Shown piece after piece: positions 48,965 to 58,543 of a DNA stretch of 64,000 nucleotides. The stretch comes from Muribaculaceae bacterium (GTDB lineage: Bacteria; Bacteroidota; Bacteroidia; Bacteroidales; Muribaculaceae): assembly GCA_017391675.1 (NCBI GenBank), contig JAFOXR010000040.1, forward strand, positions 22,415-86,414, written 5' to 3'. Made by a program: the position numbers and the translations under genes. Every line of letters starts with the position of its first letter. The first letter of the stretch is position 1. The notes beneath the pieces were generated by a model. It did no database searches. It was not told the DNA's origin and was given only the letters and a program-made list of their open reading frames with translations.

Positions 48965-50062
48965 TTATTTCATGAGATTGTCGTTTGACATTTTTGTCAT
49001 GATAGTGTTTATGAAATCATCTTCGCCAGGAAGGAACTCAACCTCGATAGGCAGATAGAACATGTGCTTGCGCAAATTGTGCGGGAAATAAGCATTGTTA
49101 ATGATTCTCACTGCATCTTTCTCGGTAGTAACTATGAATTTGCGTTCGCCAGGCAGGTATTCAAAAGTCTTTTGTATGAAGTTCAAGTCCTCTCTAGAAT
49201 AATTATGGTGATCGCTGAAATGGATTACTTTCACCTTAGCGTTGAATCGCTTAAGGTATTTCACCATAGGGACAGGGTTGGCGATACCGGTAACCACTAG
49301 GATTGTGTCGCTAGCTACAAGCCAGTTCAAGTCGGGCACATAGGAAGTCTCTCCGCTGAAAACAGGCGCAATATCCTTATATTTATATGTAGAGAAGAAG
49401 ACCTTTTGCCATTTTGCCAGATTGAGCTTTTTCTTCACCACATTAATGTCGATAGGCTTTATGTCGCTAGGGCATTTGGTTACCACAACGATGTCGGCTC
49501 TAGACAATCCTTCCTTAGGTTCACGCAGTTCGCCTAATGGCAGCATTTTGTCGTCGCATGGCAGTTTTCGGTATTCAGTGAGAACTACCGATACTTTAGG
49601 CTTGACATACCGGTGCTGGAAGGCATCGTCAAGAACAATCATGTTGATGTCGGGATTGATTTCCAGAAGGTTTTCTATGCCTTTCACACGGCTTTCGCAC
49701 ACAGCCACATCAATACATGATCCGAACTTGCGGTAAATCTGATATGGCTCGTCTCCCAAATCGTAGGTGGACAAGTTGCTTGTCGCCATAACGAATCCTC
49801 GGGTCTTGCGCTTATATCCACGGCTTAGTACAGCCATTTTATAGTGCATGCATAGCCTGCTGACGATGTATTCGGTGTGAGGAGTCTTGCCGGTTCCGCC
49901 AACGGCAAGGTTCCCAACAACCACAACAGGAACGCTGAATTCACGCTGCTTTAATACTCCAGTGTTGAACAGGAAGTTCCTGAACACAACTATGCTTTTG
50001 AAGATATATGAGCATGGCGTGAGTATGATTTTAGCCAGTATTTTTTTTAATTCGGCGGACAT
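48965..50062 (-). CDS. lpxK: Tetraacyldisaccharide 4'-kinase
   Basis: Lipid A pathway kinase of 365 aa at the inner membrane. The Walker A-like loop AVGGTGKTPHTEYIVSRL, the N-terminal hydrophobic helix, LSRGYKRKTRGF, DEPYQI and VLDDAFQHRYV are all typical of LpxK. It phosphorylates the 4' position of the lipid A precursor. It follows sppA by 29 bases, with punA and thiL downstream. Confidence 0.95.
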   Translation of the reverse strand: MSAELKKILAKIILTPCSYIFKSIVVFRNFLFNTGVLKQREFSVPVVVVGNLAVGGTGKTPHTEYIVSRLCMHYKMAVLSRGYKRKTRGFVMATSNLSTYDLGDEPYQIYRKFGSCIDVAVCESRVKGIENLLEINPDINMIVLDDAFQHRYVKPKVSVVLTEYRKLPCDDKMLPLGELREPKEGLSRADIVVVTKCPSDIKPIDINVVKKKLNLAKWQKVFFSTYKYKDIAPVFSGETSYVPDLNWLVASDTILVVTGIANPVPMVKYLKRFNAKVKVIHFSDHHNYSREDLNFIQKTFEYLPGERKFIVTTEKDAVRIINNAYFPHNLRKHMFYLPIEVEFLPGEDDFINTIMTKMSNDNLMK

Positions 50063-50091
50063 GGCGTATTCTTTTGCGTTAAATAATATTC

Positions 50092-51858
50092 TTATTTGAT
50101 TTCAACCGGTTCCATAAGACACTGTATATGGTCACGGTTAAGAACGCTGTTGATGACATCGTGATATTTGTAAAGCTCTCCAGTTTCAGATGCGATCATC
50201 TTGTTCATCTGAACTTTCATGTAGCCACGAATGTATTTCATGAACGAAGATTCTGATTCAGGATATGTAGCGATAGCGTATTCACCTATCTTAGCTTGTT
50301 CAACTACCCAGTCGATAGCATTGTTCAAATTACCGAATTCATCAACAAGACCAATCTTCTTGGCTGTGATACCGTCCCACACGCGTCCTTCAGCAATTAG
50401 TTTAAGCGAGTCAAGTTCCATACCGCGTCCTGTAGCGCAACGAGATGTGAACAACTCGTAGCCTTCATTGATCATGCGTTGCATTGCAGCTCGTTGAATA
50501 GGAGTCATTGGCTCGGTAACGCTTATGAAGTTTCCGTTTTCGTTAGTGTTGATAACGCTTAGGTTGACACCTAGCTTATCGTTCATCAGTTCCTTAAAGC
50601 ATGGTACCATGCCGAAAATGCCGATAGAACCGGTGATTGTAACAGGTTCTGCGAAAATCCTGTCGGCACCACAAGAGATGTAGTAGCCGCCTGATGCAGC
50701 TAGGTCGCCCATAGATACAGCAAATGGCTTGCCTTTCTTCTTAACTTCTTCTAGCGCAGCCCAAATTTGTTCTGAACCGAATGCGCTACCACCAGGAGAG
50801 TTCACGCGAAGCACAACAGCTTTAACAGCATCATCGTTGGCAATATTGATAATATCTTTTGCTAGGGCTTTAGAATCAATGCCGTCTTCGGTGTTGCCAT
50901 CGATTTGACCTACTGCATATACCACAGCAACCTTGTCGGCACTGATGATGTCGGTCTTAAGGGCAAGAACCTGTTCTGGCTTGACCAGTCTCACATCGTC
51001 ATTCTTTCCAAGACCAGTCTTTTCTTTAAGCATGTCCATTACCTCAAAACGGTAGTTCAAACCGTCAACGATATTGTTTTCTACAAGATATTCAGCTGTT
51101 TGAGTAACCATAAGGTTGTCGGCAAGTCCATTAAGCTTTTCAACTGGAATGTTGCGTGAAACAGATATGCTGTCACACATGTTGTTCCATATGGATTTCA
51201 TGTAAGCCTCAGTTGCCATGCGGTTAGCGGGGCTAGCTTGTGTTTCTACATAAGGTTCAACAGCGCTCTTGAATGTACCTACTCTGATAATCTGCATCTC
51301 AATGCCCACTTTGTCAAGCAGGTTCTTGAAGAATGGGATAGAGGAACTTAGTCCATGAATGTCAACCATACCCACTGGGTTAAGGATTATAGAGTCGGAA
51401 ACAGAAGCAACATAGTAGTCGCTTTGCATGATGCCTTCATGTCCGTAGGTAATCACGAATTTTCCGCTTTCCTTGAAGTCCTGTATTGCTTGGCGTACTT
51501 CATAAAGCGAAGCTAGTCCTCCGTTCCATGCGTTGCATTCCATGAAGATACCTTTTATCTTCTGGTTGTCTTTAGCGATAGAGATCGCTTTTAGCACTGT
51601 TTCCAAGTTTGTTCCAGTGTCTTCGCCTTGTGCCAATAGTGAGTTCAAAGCGTCGTCGGCACTTGGTCGTTCGTTCAGGTTGCCAATCATGTTAAGGTGT
51701 AGCACTGAGTTTTCTTGAACTGTTGCGGTTGAACTGCTTCCTTCAAATGAGCCTAGAATTGCAAAGCTCATTACTACGGCTGTTGCGCTGAATACAGCAA
51801 GGGCTAGCCAGGCTCCTACAAATGTACTTAAAACATTGCTGAAAAATTTCTTTAACAT
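50092..51858 (-). CDS. sppA: Signal peptide peptidase SppA, 67 kDa type
   Basis: Membrane-bound serine protease of 588 aa that degrades released signal peptides. One N-terminal membrane helix (about 14-38), then two homologous halves. The catalytic lysine is in VGTFKSAVEPYVE (first half), and the nucleophile serine in GDLAASGGYYISCGAD (second half). RVNSPGGSAFGSEQIW is the typical oxyanion region. The ATG at 51858 (MLKKFF) is chosen over an in-frame codon nine residues upstream because it starts directly with the anchor. A TACATTTG box (51915-51922, minus strand) may be the -7 element for this operon. Confidence 0.94.
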   Translation of the reverse strand: MLKKFFSNVLSTFVGAWLALAVFSATAVVMSFAILGSFEGSSSTATVQENSVLHLNMIGNLNERPSADDALNSLLAQGEDTGTNLETVLKAISIAKDNQKIKGIFMECNAWNGGLASLYEVRQAIQDFKESGKFVITYGHEGIMQSDYYVASVSDSIILNPVGMVDIHGLSSSIPFFKNLLDKVGIEMQIIRVGTFKSAVEPYVETQASPANRMATEAYMKSIWNNMCDSISVSRNIPVEKLNGLADNLMVTQTAEYLVENNIVDGLNYRFEVMDMLKEKTGLGKNDDVRLVKPEQVLALKTDIISADKVAVVYAVGQIDGNTEDGIDSKALAKDIINIANDDAVKAVVLRVNSPGGSAFGSEQIWAALEEVKKKGKPFAVSMGDLAASGGYYISCGADRIFAEPVTITGSIGIFGMVPCFKELMNDKLGVNLSVINTNENGNFISVTEPMTPIQRAAMQRMINEGYELFTSRCATGRGMELDSLKLIAEGRVWDGITAKKIGLVDEFGNLNNAIDWVVEQAKIGEYAIATYPESESSFMKYIRGYMKVQMNKMIASETGELYKYHDVINSVLNRDHIQCLMEPVEIK

Positions 51859-52078
51859 ATCTATAAAAATGTAAGTTAATATCAATTGTAATGGTTGCCT
51901 ATTCCTGTAATATGCAAATGTATACTTCTAAGGCAATTTAATATGTAAAGATAGGAATAATTTGATAAAGCAATGGAAAAACAATTGATTTTTTTTAAGT
52001 TTTGATGCTTGTATTTGCAATTTATGTTCGAAAAATGATGTTTTCGCCTTATTTTTCATACTTTTGTGAAATAAAAGT

Positions 52079-52453
52079 ATGGGTATGAAGAAAATTATTA
52101 AATATGTCGTATCGGCAATGTTGGTCGTTGCCGTTTCGTCTTGCGGAGGAACGCAGTCGGGCAATGGAGTAAGCGTATTGGAGGATAGTACTTCGGTTAC
52201 AGTGTCGCCTTATGACTTGAAGTCTTCGGGTAGGGGCGAAGAACAAAGCGTGTATGGTGTAGCCGTAGATCGTGCCATGAACAGTCTTGTGGTAATGACT
52301 GCCGAAGGCGATACCATGAGTTTTGAATATCCCGATGTGGAAGAAAACTTCAAGTTCGCGCGTCCAAATATAGGTGACAGTGTAACGGTTAAATATATCC
52401 GCACCGACTATCAGGATAGTGTAACTGCTGTGCTTCGGGGCAAAGTGCTATAA
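52079..52453 (+). CDS. Small lipoprotein of unknown function
   Basis: Exported lipoprotein of 124 aa. Signal peptide with lipobox VSSC (Cys22), a Ser/Gly-rich linker, then a compact ~65-residue domain (VAVDRAMNSLVVMTAEGDTMSFEYPD...IGDSVTVKYIRTD) that looks like a small beta barrel. I do not recognise the family. A TACTTTTG -7 box is at 52059-52066, so the leader is very short. Single gene, convergent with glmM. Confidence 0.7.
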   Translation: MGMKKIIKYVVSAMLVVAVSSCGGTQSGNGVSVLEDSTSVTVSPYDLKSSGRGEEQSVYGVAVDRAMNSLVVMTAEGDTMSFEYPDVEENFKFARPNIGDSVTVKYIRTDYQDSVTAVLRGKVL

Positions 52454-52473
52454 TAGCTGATGCAAATATAAAA

Positions 52474-52506
52474 CAAGGGCTGCAATCCATTAAGGTTGCA
52501 GCCCTT
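52474..52506. terminator. Bidirectional terminator between lipoprotein gene and glmM
   Basis: Twelve-base perfect arms (52474-52485 and 52495-52506) with a nine-base loop. It lies between convergent genes. Confidence 0.75.
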
Positions 52507-52525
52507 GCTATGTATCAAAGGAAAG

Positions 52526-53911
52526 TTATGATAGAGATTTAATAACATTTTTGATTTGAGAAGAAAGTTCTTCAGCTTCTTCCATTGTGTGAGCTTCGGC
52601 GATTATACGAATAATCGGCTCAGTGTTACTCTTGCGCAAGTGTACCCAGCTTTCCTTGAAGTCAATCTTAACGCCGTCGATATCGGTAATCTTTTCGTTG
52701 GCATATTTTTTCTTGATTGCATCAAGTATAGCATCAACATCAATGTCTGGAGTAAGTTCAATCTTGCTCTTAGAGATGCTGTATTGAGGATATCCAGCTT
52801 TAAGTTCGCTAACCTTCTTTCCGCTCTTAGCCAAGTGAGTCAAGAATAGTGCAACGCCTACAAGCGCGTCACGGCCATAGTGTGCAGGTGGGTAGATTAC
52901 ACCGCCATTGCCTTCACCACCGATAACTGCACCTGTGCGTTTCATTTCGGTAGTAACATTAACTTCACCTACAGCTGAAGCTGAATAGCTGCAGTTGTAG
53001 TCCTTAGTTACATCGCTTAGTGCGCGAGATGAAGAAAGGTTAGAAACTGTTGGGCCTGGAGTGCGAGAAAGAACATAGTCGGCTATAGAAACAAGAGTGT
53101 ATTCTTCAACGAAGAACTCACCATTTTCCATTACGATAGCTAGACGGTCAACATCGGGGTCAACAACGAATCCGACATCAGCCTTGCCTTCTTTCATAAG
53201 TGTAGAAATGTCGGTAAGGTTTTCTGGGACAGGCTCTGGAGTGTGACCGAAGTTACCTGTAGGAGCGCAGTATAGCTCGATTACATTTTCTACACCAAGT
53301 TTATGAAGCAATTCCGGGATAATTACACCACCGATAGAGTTTACTGCGTCTACAGCAACTGTAAAGTTGGCTTTCTTGATAGCGTTTACATCTACAAGGT
53401 CAAGGTCCAAAATCTTGTTGATGTGGTGACGAGCGTAGGTAGTATTGGTGTAAACACGGCCAAGTCTTTCCACATTGGCATACTTGTACTCGTCGTTTGT
53501 AGCCAAACGCAAAACTTCTTTACCCTGTGCATCGTTCAAGAACTCACCGTTTTCGTTAAGCAACTTCAACGCGTTCCATTGCTTAGGGTTGTGTGATGCT
53601 GTGATGATGATACCACCGCAAGCGTCTTCTTCAACTACGGCGATTTCGGTAGTAGGAGTAGATGCCATACCAATGTTAACCACATCAAATCCGCATCCAA
53701 CCAAAGTACCTTCCACGATGTCGTTTACCATTTCGCCCGAGATACGAGCGTCGCGTCCTACGACAATCACATTAGAAGTCTTAGTTGTAGTCTTACGGAT
53801 AAAAGTGGCATAAGCCGATGTAAATTTCACGATGTCAAGCGGAGTCAAGCCGTCTCCTACGGCTCCACCAATTGTACCGCGAATACCCGAAATAGATTTA
53901 ATAAGTGACAT
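52526..53911 (-). CDS. glmM: Phosphoglucosamine mutase
   Basis: Alpha-D-phosphohexomutase of 461 aa making glucosamine-1-phosphate for UDP-GlcNAc, used in peptidoglycan and LPS. Motifs: SISGIRGTIGG at the start, the phosphoserine loop ITASHNPKQWNALK, Mg-binding DPDVDRLAIVME, sugar-binding GEGNGGVIYP and the phosphate site RKSNTEPIIRIIAEA. GlmM is favoured over ManB/Pgm by the opening sequence and the neighbourhood (DUF4827, DHH), a common Bacteroidetes order. Confidence 0.9.
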   Translation of the reverse strand: MSLIKSISGIRGTIGGAVGDGLTPLDIVKFTSAYATFIRKTTTKTSNVIVVGRDARISGEMVNDIVEGTLVGCGFDVVNIGMASTPTTEIAVVEEDACGGIIITASHNPKQWNALKLLNENGEFLNDAQGKEVLRLATNDEYKYANVERLGRVYTNTTYARHHINKILDLDLVDVNAIKKANFTVAVDAVNSIGGVIIPELLHKLGVENVIELYCAPTGNFGHTPEPVPENLTDISTLMKEGKADVGFVVDPDVDRLAIVMENGEFFVEEYTLVSIADYVLSRTPGPTVSNLSSSRALSDVTKDYNCSYSASAVGEVNVTTEMKRTGAVIGGEGNGGVIYPPAHYGRDALVGVALFLTHLAKSGKKVSELKAGYPQYSISKSKIELTPDIDVDAILDAIKKKYANEKITDIDGVKIDFKESWVHLRKSNTEPIIRIIAEAHTMEEAEELSSQIKNVIKSLS

Positions 53912-53952
53912 GTTCGATTCGTTTATATTGTTAGCTTTCTATGTTATTTCTG

Positions 53953-54540
53953 TTATTGTTCGCTTCCACCGCCTATCATGCTAGGATAGTAAGTTATGGA
54001 GTAAACATAAGGTGTTACATACGAAATCTCGTCGGTGAATCCATATTGCGACTTAATGACCAGATTCACTTTGGAATTGATGCCCACAAACTTCATTGGC
54101 AGTTGCAGCCCATATCCGTAATAAGCCGATGATGCTAGCGTGTAGTTGTTGTAAAGGAAGTATGTTGGGTCGGACATCATATTTTCTGAGTTTCCTATCC
54201 ATCTTTCTTCTCCGGTTGTGTACCATGTGTTCAAGTCCATGCGCATGAATCGGAAATATACAGGTTCGTTGTCGGAAGGCCTATTCTCCTTGCTGTCGGC
54301 AACAACGACTTGCATGTACACATTTCCGTCGGGGTCGATTCTGTAGAAAGGAGCATCTTCACCAGTGATGAAAACGGTATCCTCAGGAACCTCGTTGATG
54401 ACCTGATGCTCGGCAAGGAAAGCGTTTACGGCTCTTCTCTCGTCACGCAGAAGGTCGGCGTAGCTCTTGTCGTCGTCGCAAGAAGTGAATGGCATTATAG
54501 CCAAGCTTCCTAGCAGTATGCTTAATAATCTGAATTTCAT
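53953..54540 (-). CDS. DUF4827 family lipoprotein
   Basis: Lipoprotein of 195 aa: signal peptide with lipobox FTSC (Cys21), then DDDKSYADLLRDERRAVNAFL, which is the family's conserved N-terminal helix, and a beta-rich domain (about 75-190). The family's overall plan resembles FKBP-like periplasmic proteins found in Bacteroidetes, but a catalytic role is not visible. It sits between the DHH phosphoesterase and glmM with short gaps (19 and 41 bases), so the three are probably one transcript. Confidence 0.78.
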   Translation of the reverse strand: MKFRLLSILLGSLAIMPFTSCDDDKSYADLLRDERRAVNAFLAEHQVINEVPEDTVFITGEDAPFYRIDPDGNVYMQVVVADSKENRPSDNEPVYFRFMRMDLNTWYTTGEERWIGNSENMMSDPTYFLYNNYTLASSAYYGYGLQLPMKFVGINSKVNLVIKSQYGFTDEISYVTPYVYSITYYPSMIGGGSEQ

Positions 54541-54559
54541 ATTATGTATATGTCGTTTT

Positions 54560-55585
54560 TTAATGTTTGTTGCTTTTTAAGTCTTCAACGATTTGAAGAA
54601 CCTGTTTTCTGGCATCTTCTATTGTGCCAATGAATTCGCCTCCTGCAGCGTTCTTGTGTCCTCCTCCGCTGAAATACTGCTCGCAGTATCCGTTTACGGC
54701 AAAGTCTCCTGTGGATCTAGCCGAAACCTTGATATAATCGGCATCTTCACGCAAGAATATTGACCAGTATATGCCAGGAATCGATAGCGGTTTGTTAACC
54801 AGACTTTCAGTGTCGCCTTTCTGGTAGTTGAAACGATACAATTCCTCGCGAGTGAGTTCAATGATAGCGCCTCCGACTTCGGGGAAAACTTCCATTTTTT
54901 CACTCATGGCATAACCCATCAGTCTCAGTCTGTCGGCCGAGAATGTGTTCATTGCAGTGTTGTATATATAGTCCTTGTCTATACCATATTTAAGCAGCTC
55001 TGCTATGATGATGTACAAATCGCTATTGTTGGAATTGTAGGTGAAATTGCCAGTGTCGGTCATCATGCCGGTGTATATACAAGTTGCGCTGTTGTAGTTC
55101 AAGAACCTTTTCATTCCAGTAAGCACGATGGCATTGTATAGCAGTTCGCATGTAGAAGACATGTGAGGGTAGGAAATGCAAAGGTCGGTGAAGTTTTCGG
55201 GATCAAGGTGGTGGTCAATCATCACTTTGGTCGCCTTAGCTTGACCTATTACTGGCGCGAAACGGTCAATTCTGTACAAAGCGTTGAAGTCCAGGCATAT
55301 TATCAAGTCGGCTTCTTTTACGAGCTGCTTGGCTAGCAATTCTTGTCTAGTGTATACGACAATGCTTTTTACTCCTGGCAGGAAGTTCAATGATACAGGG
55401 ACCATGTCGGGGGTTACAACGCTGGTGTATTTGCCCATGGTCCTTAAAACGTGCATCAGACCAAGAGACGACCCCACAGCATCGCCGTCGGGCGACATGT
55501 GACAGGTAATCACAATGTTTTTAGCATCGGCAATCAGTTGCTTTAGCTTTTTAGTCTGTTCTTCGTTGATTACACGCTTTATCAT
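54560..55585 (-). CDS. DHH/DHHA1 phosphoesterase, NrnA-like
   Basis: Cytoplasmic bifunctional oligoribonuclease/pAp-phosphatase-type enzyme of 341 aa. DHH domain motifs: CHMSPDGDAVGSSLG, ICLDFNALYRID and MIDHHLDPENFTD. The DHHA1 substrate domain has FSGGGHKNAAGGEF. Members cleave short RNAs, pAp or pApA. As c-di-AMP synthase is encoded in this window, turnover of pApA is a possible job. A TATCTTTG -7 box is at 55607-55614 on the minus strand. Confidence 0.9.
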   Translation of the reverse strand: MIKRVINEEQTKKLKQLIADAKNIVITCHMSPDGDAVGSSLGLMHVLRTMGKYTSVVTPDMVPVSLNFLPGVKSIVVYTRQELLAKQLVKEADLIICLDFNALYRIDRFAPVIGQAKATKVMIDHHLDPENFTDLCISYPHMSSTCELLYNAIVLTGMKRFLNYNSATCIYTGMMTDTGNFTYNSNNSDLYIIIAELLKYGIDKDYIYNTAMNTFSADRLRLMGYAMSEKMEVFPEVGGAIIELTREELYRFNYQKGDTESLVNKPLSIPGIYWSIFLREDADYIKVSARSTGDFAVNGYCEQYFSGGGHKNAAGGEFIGTIEDARKQVLQIVEDLKSNKH

Positions 55586-55731
55586 AGTTCTGCATTAATT
55601 ATCTCGCAAAGATAAAAATAAAATTCTTATTTCGGGACGGCTGAATTAATATTAATGTAAAGTTAGGGTAAATTAATGGAATTTTAAGTATTTTTGTGCA
55701 TGATTTTAATAGCTCTATTAACAATAGGCAG

Positions 55732-55739
55732 TACTTTTG
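55732..55739 (+). promoter_or_regulatory. -7 box upstream of the dsbD operon
   Basis: TACTTTTG 42 bases before the ATG; a second such box, TATTTTTG, is at 55689-55696. No clear -33 is seen for either. Confidence 0.4.
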
Positions 55740-55780
55740 TGGAAAATTAAATCGTATAATAGCTAATTTTAATAATACTT

Positions 55781-57727
55781 ATGATTAAAAAATTATCATT
55801 TCTGCTGCTGATAGCAGTAGTTGGGGTTTTATCTGCGACAGCGCAAATAATTAATCCCGTGACTTGGGATTCTTCAGTGAAAATGACTGGCGATAAGTCT
55901 GGCGAGGTGATTTTCTCGGCAACAATAGATGCTGGTTGGCACATTTATGGACTTACAACACCAGAAGGTAGCGGAATACAGCCAACAGAAGTAATCTGGG
56001 ACAAGCTTGAAGGAGTGGAACTTGTGGGTGAACTGACTCCTAGCCGTCCCGCTCATGAAGAAATGGATGTGGTAATGAACATGAAGCTAGGCTGGTGGGA
56101 AAAAGACATAACGCTAGTTCAGAAGTTTGATGTTACAGGAGATTCTTATAAAATTTCAGGAAATGTGAAATTTATGGTTTGTAGCGCAAACACTTGTCAG
56201 CCTCCTACTAAAGAACCATTTGAGTTTACCTCGGGAACATCGTCAGCTGAGAGCGGAAAGGCTTCTGCTGGAGAAGTGAACGCAAGTCCTGCTGTTGCCG
56301 TTAGTGGCAGCGAATTGTGGGCGCCGGTTGATTTCTCGTCGGTAGAAGTGAAGGAAAATGAGGCTTCAATTGATGGGCTGTCTTCTTGGCTTATTTTCCT
56401 AGGAGGATTTGTTGGAGGATTGCTTGCATTGCTTACTCCATGCGTTTGGCCTATGATACCTCTTACAGTGAGCTTCTTCTTGAAGAAAAGCGGTTCGCGC
56501 AGAAAATCAATTACTAATGCGATACTTTATGGACTATCCATAATAGTTATATACTTGATATTGGGTCTTGCAGTGACTATGATCTTTGGAGCAAGTGCCT
56601 TGAACGCCTTGTCGACCAACGCCGTGTTCAATATCATATTCTTCTTGATGCTGGTAGTGTTTGCCATATCTTTCTTCGGAGCATTTGACATAAAGCTTCC
56701 AGATTCATGGGCGAACAAGATGGACAGCAAGGCTGAGAAGACAACCGGTCTGTTGAGTATCTTCTTTATGGCTTTCACCCTTACTCTAGTATCATTCTCA
56801 TGTACTGGTCCTATCATAGGAACATTACTGGTAGAAGCTGCTAACCTTGGTAACTACACAGGCCCTGCAGTGGGAATGTTCGGTTTTGCATTGGCACTTG
56901 CTATTCCATTTACAATGTTTGCAATATTCCCATCATGGCTGAAAGAAGTACCAAAGTCGGGAGGTTGGATGAACACCGTAAAGGTAACATTAGGATTCAT
57001 CGAACTGGCATTGTCTTTGAAATTCCTTTCGGTAGCCGATTTGGCTTATGGCTGGCACATACTTGACCGTGAGGTGTTCGTTTCGCTATGGGTAGTAATA
57101 TTTGCATTGCTTGGATTGTACTTGCTTGGCAAGATTCGTTTTGCTCATGATGACGAAAACGAGGGCATCGGTGTGTTCCGTTTCTTCCTTGCTCTTGTAT
57201 CGCTTTCATTCTCGGTATATTTGTTGCCAGGCTTGTGGGGCGCACCATTGAAGAGCGTGAGCGCATTCGTTCCACCGTTGTATACCCAGGATTTTAACCT
57301 TTACGATGAGGGCATGGCTCATTATGACGACTTTGATGAGGGCATGAAGGCAGCTCAAGCGCAAGGCAAGCCTGCATTCATAGATTTCTCTGGATATGGT
57401 TGTGTGAACTGCCGCAAGATGGAAACTGCAGTGCTGAACAACACTAAGGTGAAGGATATGTTAGAAAAGGACTTCGTGTTCATTACCCTAATGGTTGATG
57501 ACAAGCGTCCTCTTCCAGAACCTATATATGTGAACGAAAATGGCCGTCAAGTGAAATTGGAAACATATGGCGACCGCTGGAGCTACTTGCAACGCCATAA
57601 GTTCAATGCTAATTCTCAGCCTTATTATGCTGTGCTTAACGAGAACGGAGAACTTGCATCTGGTCCATATTTCTACGACGAAGATGTAGAGAAGTTCATC
57701 GAGTTCCTTAATGCAGGAAACAAATAA
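55781..57727 (+). CDS. dsbD: Thiol:disulfide interchange protein DsbD
   Basis: Membrane electron-transfer protein of 648 aa in three parts. A periplasmic N-terminal domain (about 20-150) ends in the redox pair VCSANTCQPP. The CcdA/DsbD membrane core has eight helices with its cysteines in LLTPCVWPMIPLTVSFF and SFSCTGPIIGTLL. A C-terminal thioredoxin-like domain carries CVNC in FSGYGCVNCRKME. It passes electrons from cytoplasmic thioredoxin to periplasmic thiols. It is the first gene of a run with mazG, topB, a nudix gene and a small membrane gene. Confidence 0.94.
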   Translation: MIKKLSFLLLIAVVGVLSATAQIINPVTWDSSVKMTGDKSGEVIFSATIDAGWHIYGLTTPEGSGIQPTEVIWDKLEGVELVGELTPSRPAHEEMDVVMNMKLGWWEKDITLVQKFDVTGDSYKISGNVKFMVCSANTCQPPTKEPFEFTSGTSSAESGKASAGEVNASPAVAVSGSELWAPVDFSSVEVKENEASIDGLSSWLIFLGGFVGGLLALLTPCVWPMIPLTVSFFLKKSGSRRKSITNAILYGLSIIVIYLILGLAVTMIFGASALNALSTNAVFNIIFFLMLVVFAISFFGAFDIKLPDSWANKMDSKAEKTTGLLSIFFMAFTLTLVSFSCTGPIIGTLLVEAANLGNYTGPAVGMFGFALALAIPFTMFAIFPSWLKEVPKSGGWMNTVKVTLGFIELALSLKFLSVADLAYGWHILDREVFVSLWVVIFALLGLYLLGKIRFAHDDENEGIGVFRFFLALVSLSFSVYLLPGLWGAPLKSVSAFVPPLYTQDFNLYDEGMAHYDDFDEGMKAAQAQGKPAFIDFSGYGCVNCRKMETAVLNNTKVKDMLEKDFVFITLMVDDKRPLPEPIYVNENGRQVKLETYGDRWSYLQRHKFNANSQPYYAVLNENGELASGPYFYDEDVEKFIEFLNAGNK

Positions 57728-57742
57728 TAAAACGGCTAGAAA

Positions 57743-58543
57743 ATGTCGCATAGCAAAGAAGAAAAGTTAAGAGCGTTCAGCGAAATTCTTGATGTGCTGG
57801 ACACTCTTAGGGTTAAGTGCCCGTGGGACGCTAAACAGACTAATGAGAGTCTGCGACCGAATTCGGTTGAAGAGATGCTTGAATTGGCCGATGCGCTTAT
57901 TCGTGACGATGTCCAGGATATTAAGAAAGAACTTGGAGATGTGCTTCTTCATGTGCTGTTCTATTCTAGGATTGCCGACGAGCAGCAGCGGTTTGATATT
58001 GCCGATGTGTGCGATGCTTTGACCAAGAAACTTATTTTTAGACACCCTCATGTATATGGTACTGCTGCAGTTGAAGGCACTGATGATGTGCTGAAGAACT
58101 GGGAGGAACTTAAGCTGAAAGAAAAAGACGGCAATAAGACCGTGCTTTCGGGAGTTCCATCGGCGTTGCCTGCGCTGATTAAGGCATTCCGAGTGCAGGA
58201 GAAAACAGCAAATGTTGGCTTTGACTGGGACAGCCCTGAAGAGGTGTGGAATAAGGTGAAGGAAGAAATTGCCGAAGTTGAAACCGAAATAAAGAACGGC
58301 AATGCAGTTGATGTGGAAAAGGAGTTTGGCGATTTGCTTTTCAGTGTAGTGAATGTAGCAAGAAAATATGGGGTTAATCCCGAGAATGCGCTCGAAAAGA
58401 CCAATCAGAAATTCATAAGCCGTTTCAACTATGTTGAGGCTAAGTCCAAGGAGCAGGGCAAGCGTCTTAAGGAAATGACACTTGACGAAATGGATGTGCT
58501 GTGGGACGAAGCAAAACGAAATGAGAATACTGCACAAAGATGA
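57743..58543 (+). CDS. mazG: Nucleoside triphosphate pyrophosphohydrolase
   Basis: MazG-type house-cleaning enzyme of 266 aa that hydrolyses (d)NTPs to monophosphates. It has two MazG repeats. The first carries LRVKCPWDAKQTNESLRPNSVEEMLELADAL and KKELGDVLLHVLFYSRIA; the second carries KEEIAEVETEI and EKEFGDLLFSVVNVARKYGVNPENALEKTNQKF. The two metal-binding EExxE/ExxD sets are intact. It starts 15 bases after dsbD and overlaps topB by four bases. Confidence 0.95.
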   Translation: MSHSKEEKLRAFSEILDVLDTLRVKCPWDAKQTNESLRPNSVEEMLELADALIRDDVQDIKKELGDVLLHVLFYSRIADEQQRFDIADVCDALTKKLIFRHPHVYGTAAVEGTDDVLKNWEELKLKEKDGNKTVLSGVPSALPALIKAFRVQEKTANVGFDWDSPEEVWNKVKEEIAEVETEIKNGNAVDVEKEFGDLLFSVVNVARKYGVNPENALEKTNQKFISRFNYVEAKSKEQGKRLKEMTLDEMDVLWDEAKRNENTAQR